Below the pieces are notes generated by a model. It searched no databases, had not been told where the DNA came from, and saw nothing but the letters and a program-made list of their open reading frames with translations. Position numbers and translations under genes: made by a program. A stretch of DNA of 5,421 nt, from contig CANHUK010000156.1 of assembly GCA_947463755.1 (NCBI GenBank), positions 1 to 5,421 of the forward strand. Direction: 5' to 3'. This document shows positions 4,166 through 5,421 of this stretch, in pieces. The number at the start of each line of letters is the position of its first letter. Positions within the stretch are counted from its first letter, which is position 1. Source of the stretch: Chitinophagaceae bacterium (GTDB lineage: Bacteria > Bacteroidota > Bacteroidia > Chitinophagales > Chitinophagaceae).

Positions 4166-5421
4166 TCACCTGGCAATATCGATCTTCACCTTCTTGTTCT
4201 TGATGCGCTCGTCTTTGATCATTTGCAACGCCGTTCCTGCATTGGCTTTTCGAATGGCTACAAAAGAGATAAAGTCTTTGACTTCGATCAATCCAATATC
4301 ATCTTTTTTCAAACGACCCTTGTTGGTCAGAAAACCTACAATATCGATCTTATTCACTTTGTTCTTCTTTCCGGCGCTGATGTAAAAAGTTGTCCAGCCT
4401 GGTTTTTCCGGCAAGGGTGCATTGGCGGCCAATTCAATTTCTGTTGGCGCCGGCTCAATATATGGAGGAACAGTTTCGTGCGGAGCCAGTATCAAAATGG
4501 CAGTTCCACTGGCATCCATTCTGGCTGTCCGGCCGTTGCGATGAATATAAGCTTCCTGGGAACTGGGCAGCTGATAATGGATAATGTAACGGATATTGGG
4601 AATGTCCAATCCACGGGCTGCAAGGTCTGTTGTGACCAATAAGTTTGACGTGCCGTTCCTGAATTTGCACAGGGCAATGTCGCGCTCATCCTGCTCCATG
4701 GCTCCGTGATAAAACACATTTGGGATCCCCTTGTCTTTGAGAAAATGGCTGACCTGCTCAACGAATTCCCGTTGGTTACAAAAGACAATGGTAGAGCGAT
4801 TACCCAATGTACATATCAGATGGAACAGGGTAGTTGATTTGTCTGCATCATCACTCCGAACCACTTGAACGGCCAATGCCTCAGATTTCTTCCCGGTCAG
4901 AAAATTGAGCTCCACCGGATCTTTCAATCCAACAAAATCGGGAATCTCAACAGCTTCTGTTGCAGACGTCAGGATGCGTTTCTTCAGGGCAGGAAGTGAT
5001 GCAATGATGAAGGACATTTCTGCTTCAAAACCCTGTTCGAGGGATTTATCAAATTCATCCAGCACGAGGATCTCGATATCACTGGTGACAATATTACCTC
5101 TTCGGAGATGGTCGGCCAGTCTACCCGGAGTGCCAACGATCAGCGCAGGTGCCTGCTTCAGATTGTTTTCCTCTGTTTCCCGGAGGTGTCCGCCATAGCA
5201 ACAGGTGATCTTGAAACCGGTGCCCATATTCCTGAACACCTGTTCGATCTGCAATGCCAATTCACGCGTGGATACGACGATCAATGCCTGACAAACAGGC
5301 TTGGTCTTATCCAGTAATTGCGCAACCGGAAGTAAAAAAGCCAGGGTCTTTCCGGAGCCGGTATCTGCCAGTAAAACAACGTCGTTATGTGATGCATTGG
5401 CCTCCAAAGAAGCCTCTTGCA
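4166..5421 (-). CDS. DEAD-box ATP-dependent RNA helicase with DbpA-type RNA-binding domain, N-terminus missing
   Basis: Unwinds or remodels structured RNA using ATP; the C-terminal domain suggests ribosomal RNA and large-subunit assembly, as in DbpA, but targets are inferred. The frame is open to 5421, so the start and most of the Q motif lie outside; 417 codons are visible. Seen, numbering from the TTG codon at 5407: motif I ADTGSGKT (14-21), Ia STRELALQ (46-53), GG (72-73), Ib TPGR (93-96), motif II DEFD (117-120) in place of DEAD, III SAT (148-150), IV IVFCNQ (207-212), V TTDLAARGLDIP (259-270), VI HRNGRTAR (289-296). Residues about 338-413 (TTFYISAGKKNKVNKIDIVGF, then a lysine-rich end) match the DbpA RNA-binding fold. 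TTG 5407 is not a real start, since the upstream codons QEAS continue the family sequence. It is followed by the two-gene module 117 bases on. Confidence 0.95.
   Translation of the reverse strand, partial: QEASLEANASHNDVVLLADTGSGKTLAFLLPVAQLLDKTKPVCQALIVVSTRELALQIEQVFRNMGTGFKITCCYGGHLRETEENNLKQAPALIVGTPGRLADHLRRGNIVTSDIEILVLDEFDKSLEQGFEAEMSFIIASLPALKKRILTSATEAVEIPDFVGLKDPVELNFLTGKKSEALAVQVVRSDDADKSTTLFHLICTLGNRSTIVFCNQREFVEQVSHFLKDKGIPNVFYHGAMEQDERDIALCKFRNGTSNLLVTTDLAARGLDIPNIRYIIHYQLPSSQEAYIHRNGRTARMDASGTAILILAPHETVPPYIEPAPTEIELAANAPLPEKPGWTTFYISAGKKNKVNKIDIVGFLTNKGRLKKDDIGLIEVKDFISFVAIRKANAGTALQMIKDERIKNKKVKIDIAR

Noticed and set aside
4122..4642. Plus-strand frames opposite the helicase C-terminus
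   Set aside because: The minus strand carries helicase motifs and the DbpA domain throughout; the plus-strand frames have no family features.

Overview
The window most likely comes from a member of the Bacteroidota. Three things point there. The tRNA gene is preceded by a TTG / TAnnTTTG promoter typical of that phylum. One protein carries the GCTDPxAxNY...DGSC motif common in exported Bacteroidota proteins. A sensor kinase has the AHQLGTPLS H-box and the GWGLGL G-box that I associate with this phylum. Genus and species cannot be named from this sequence.

Left half (1-2985, GC-rich): a family 2 glycosyltransferase on the minus strand runs off the left edge. It is divergent from a membrane sensor histidine kinase on the plus strand. 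The kinase converges, with no base between the two stop codons, on a minus-strand gene for an exported, probably propeller-like protein of unknown function.

Middle (2995-3374, no protein gene): a tRNA-Leu(GAG) gene has its own promoter and a strong terminator. The 230 bases after it are densely structured. They hold two inverted, related terminator hairpins facing each other, an exact 14-base second copy of the tRNA 3' end, and an imperfect stem between them. This looks like a tRNA 3'-end junction where DNA has been gained, lost or duplicated.

Right half (3375-5421, visibly less GC-rich): all genes are on the minus strand. A partial DEAD-box RNA helicase with a DbpA-type C-terminal RNA-binding domain enters from the right edge. 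Next come a 73-residue protein and a 150-residue polymerase-beta-type nucleotidyltransferase, which overlap by one base (TAATG). This pair has the architecture of a toxin-antitoxin or other small accessory module and is the best candidate for an undescribed system here. Its terminator appears to be the right-hand inverted hairpin, 120 bases downstream.

Apart from the two-gene module, the neighbours do not form an evident pathway. Cell-surface sugar transfer, signalling, an exported protein, tRNA-Leu and RNA remodelling simply sit side by side.
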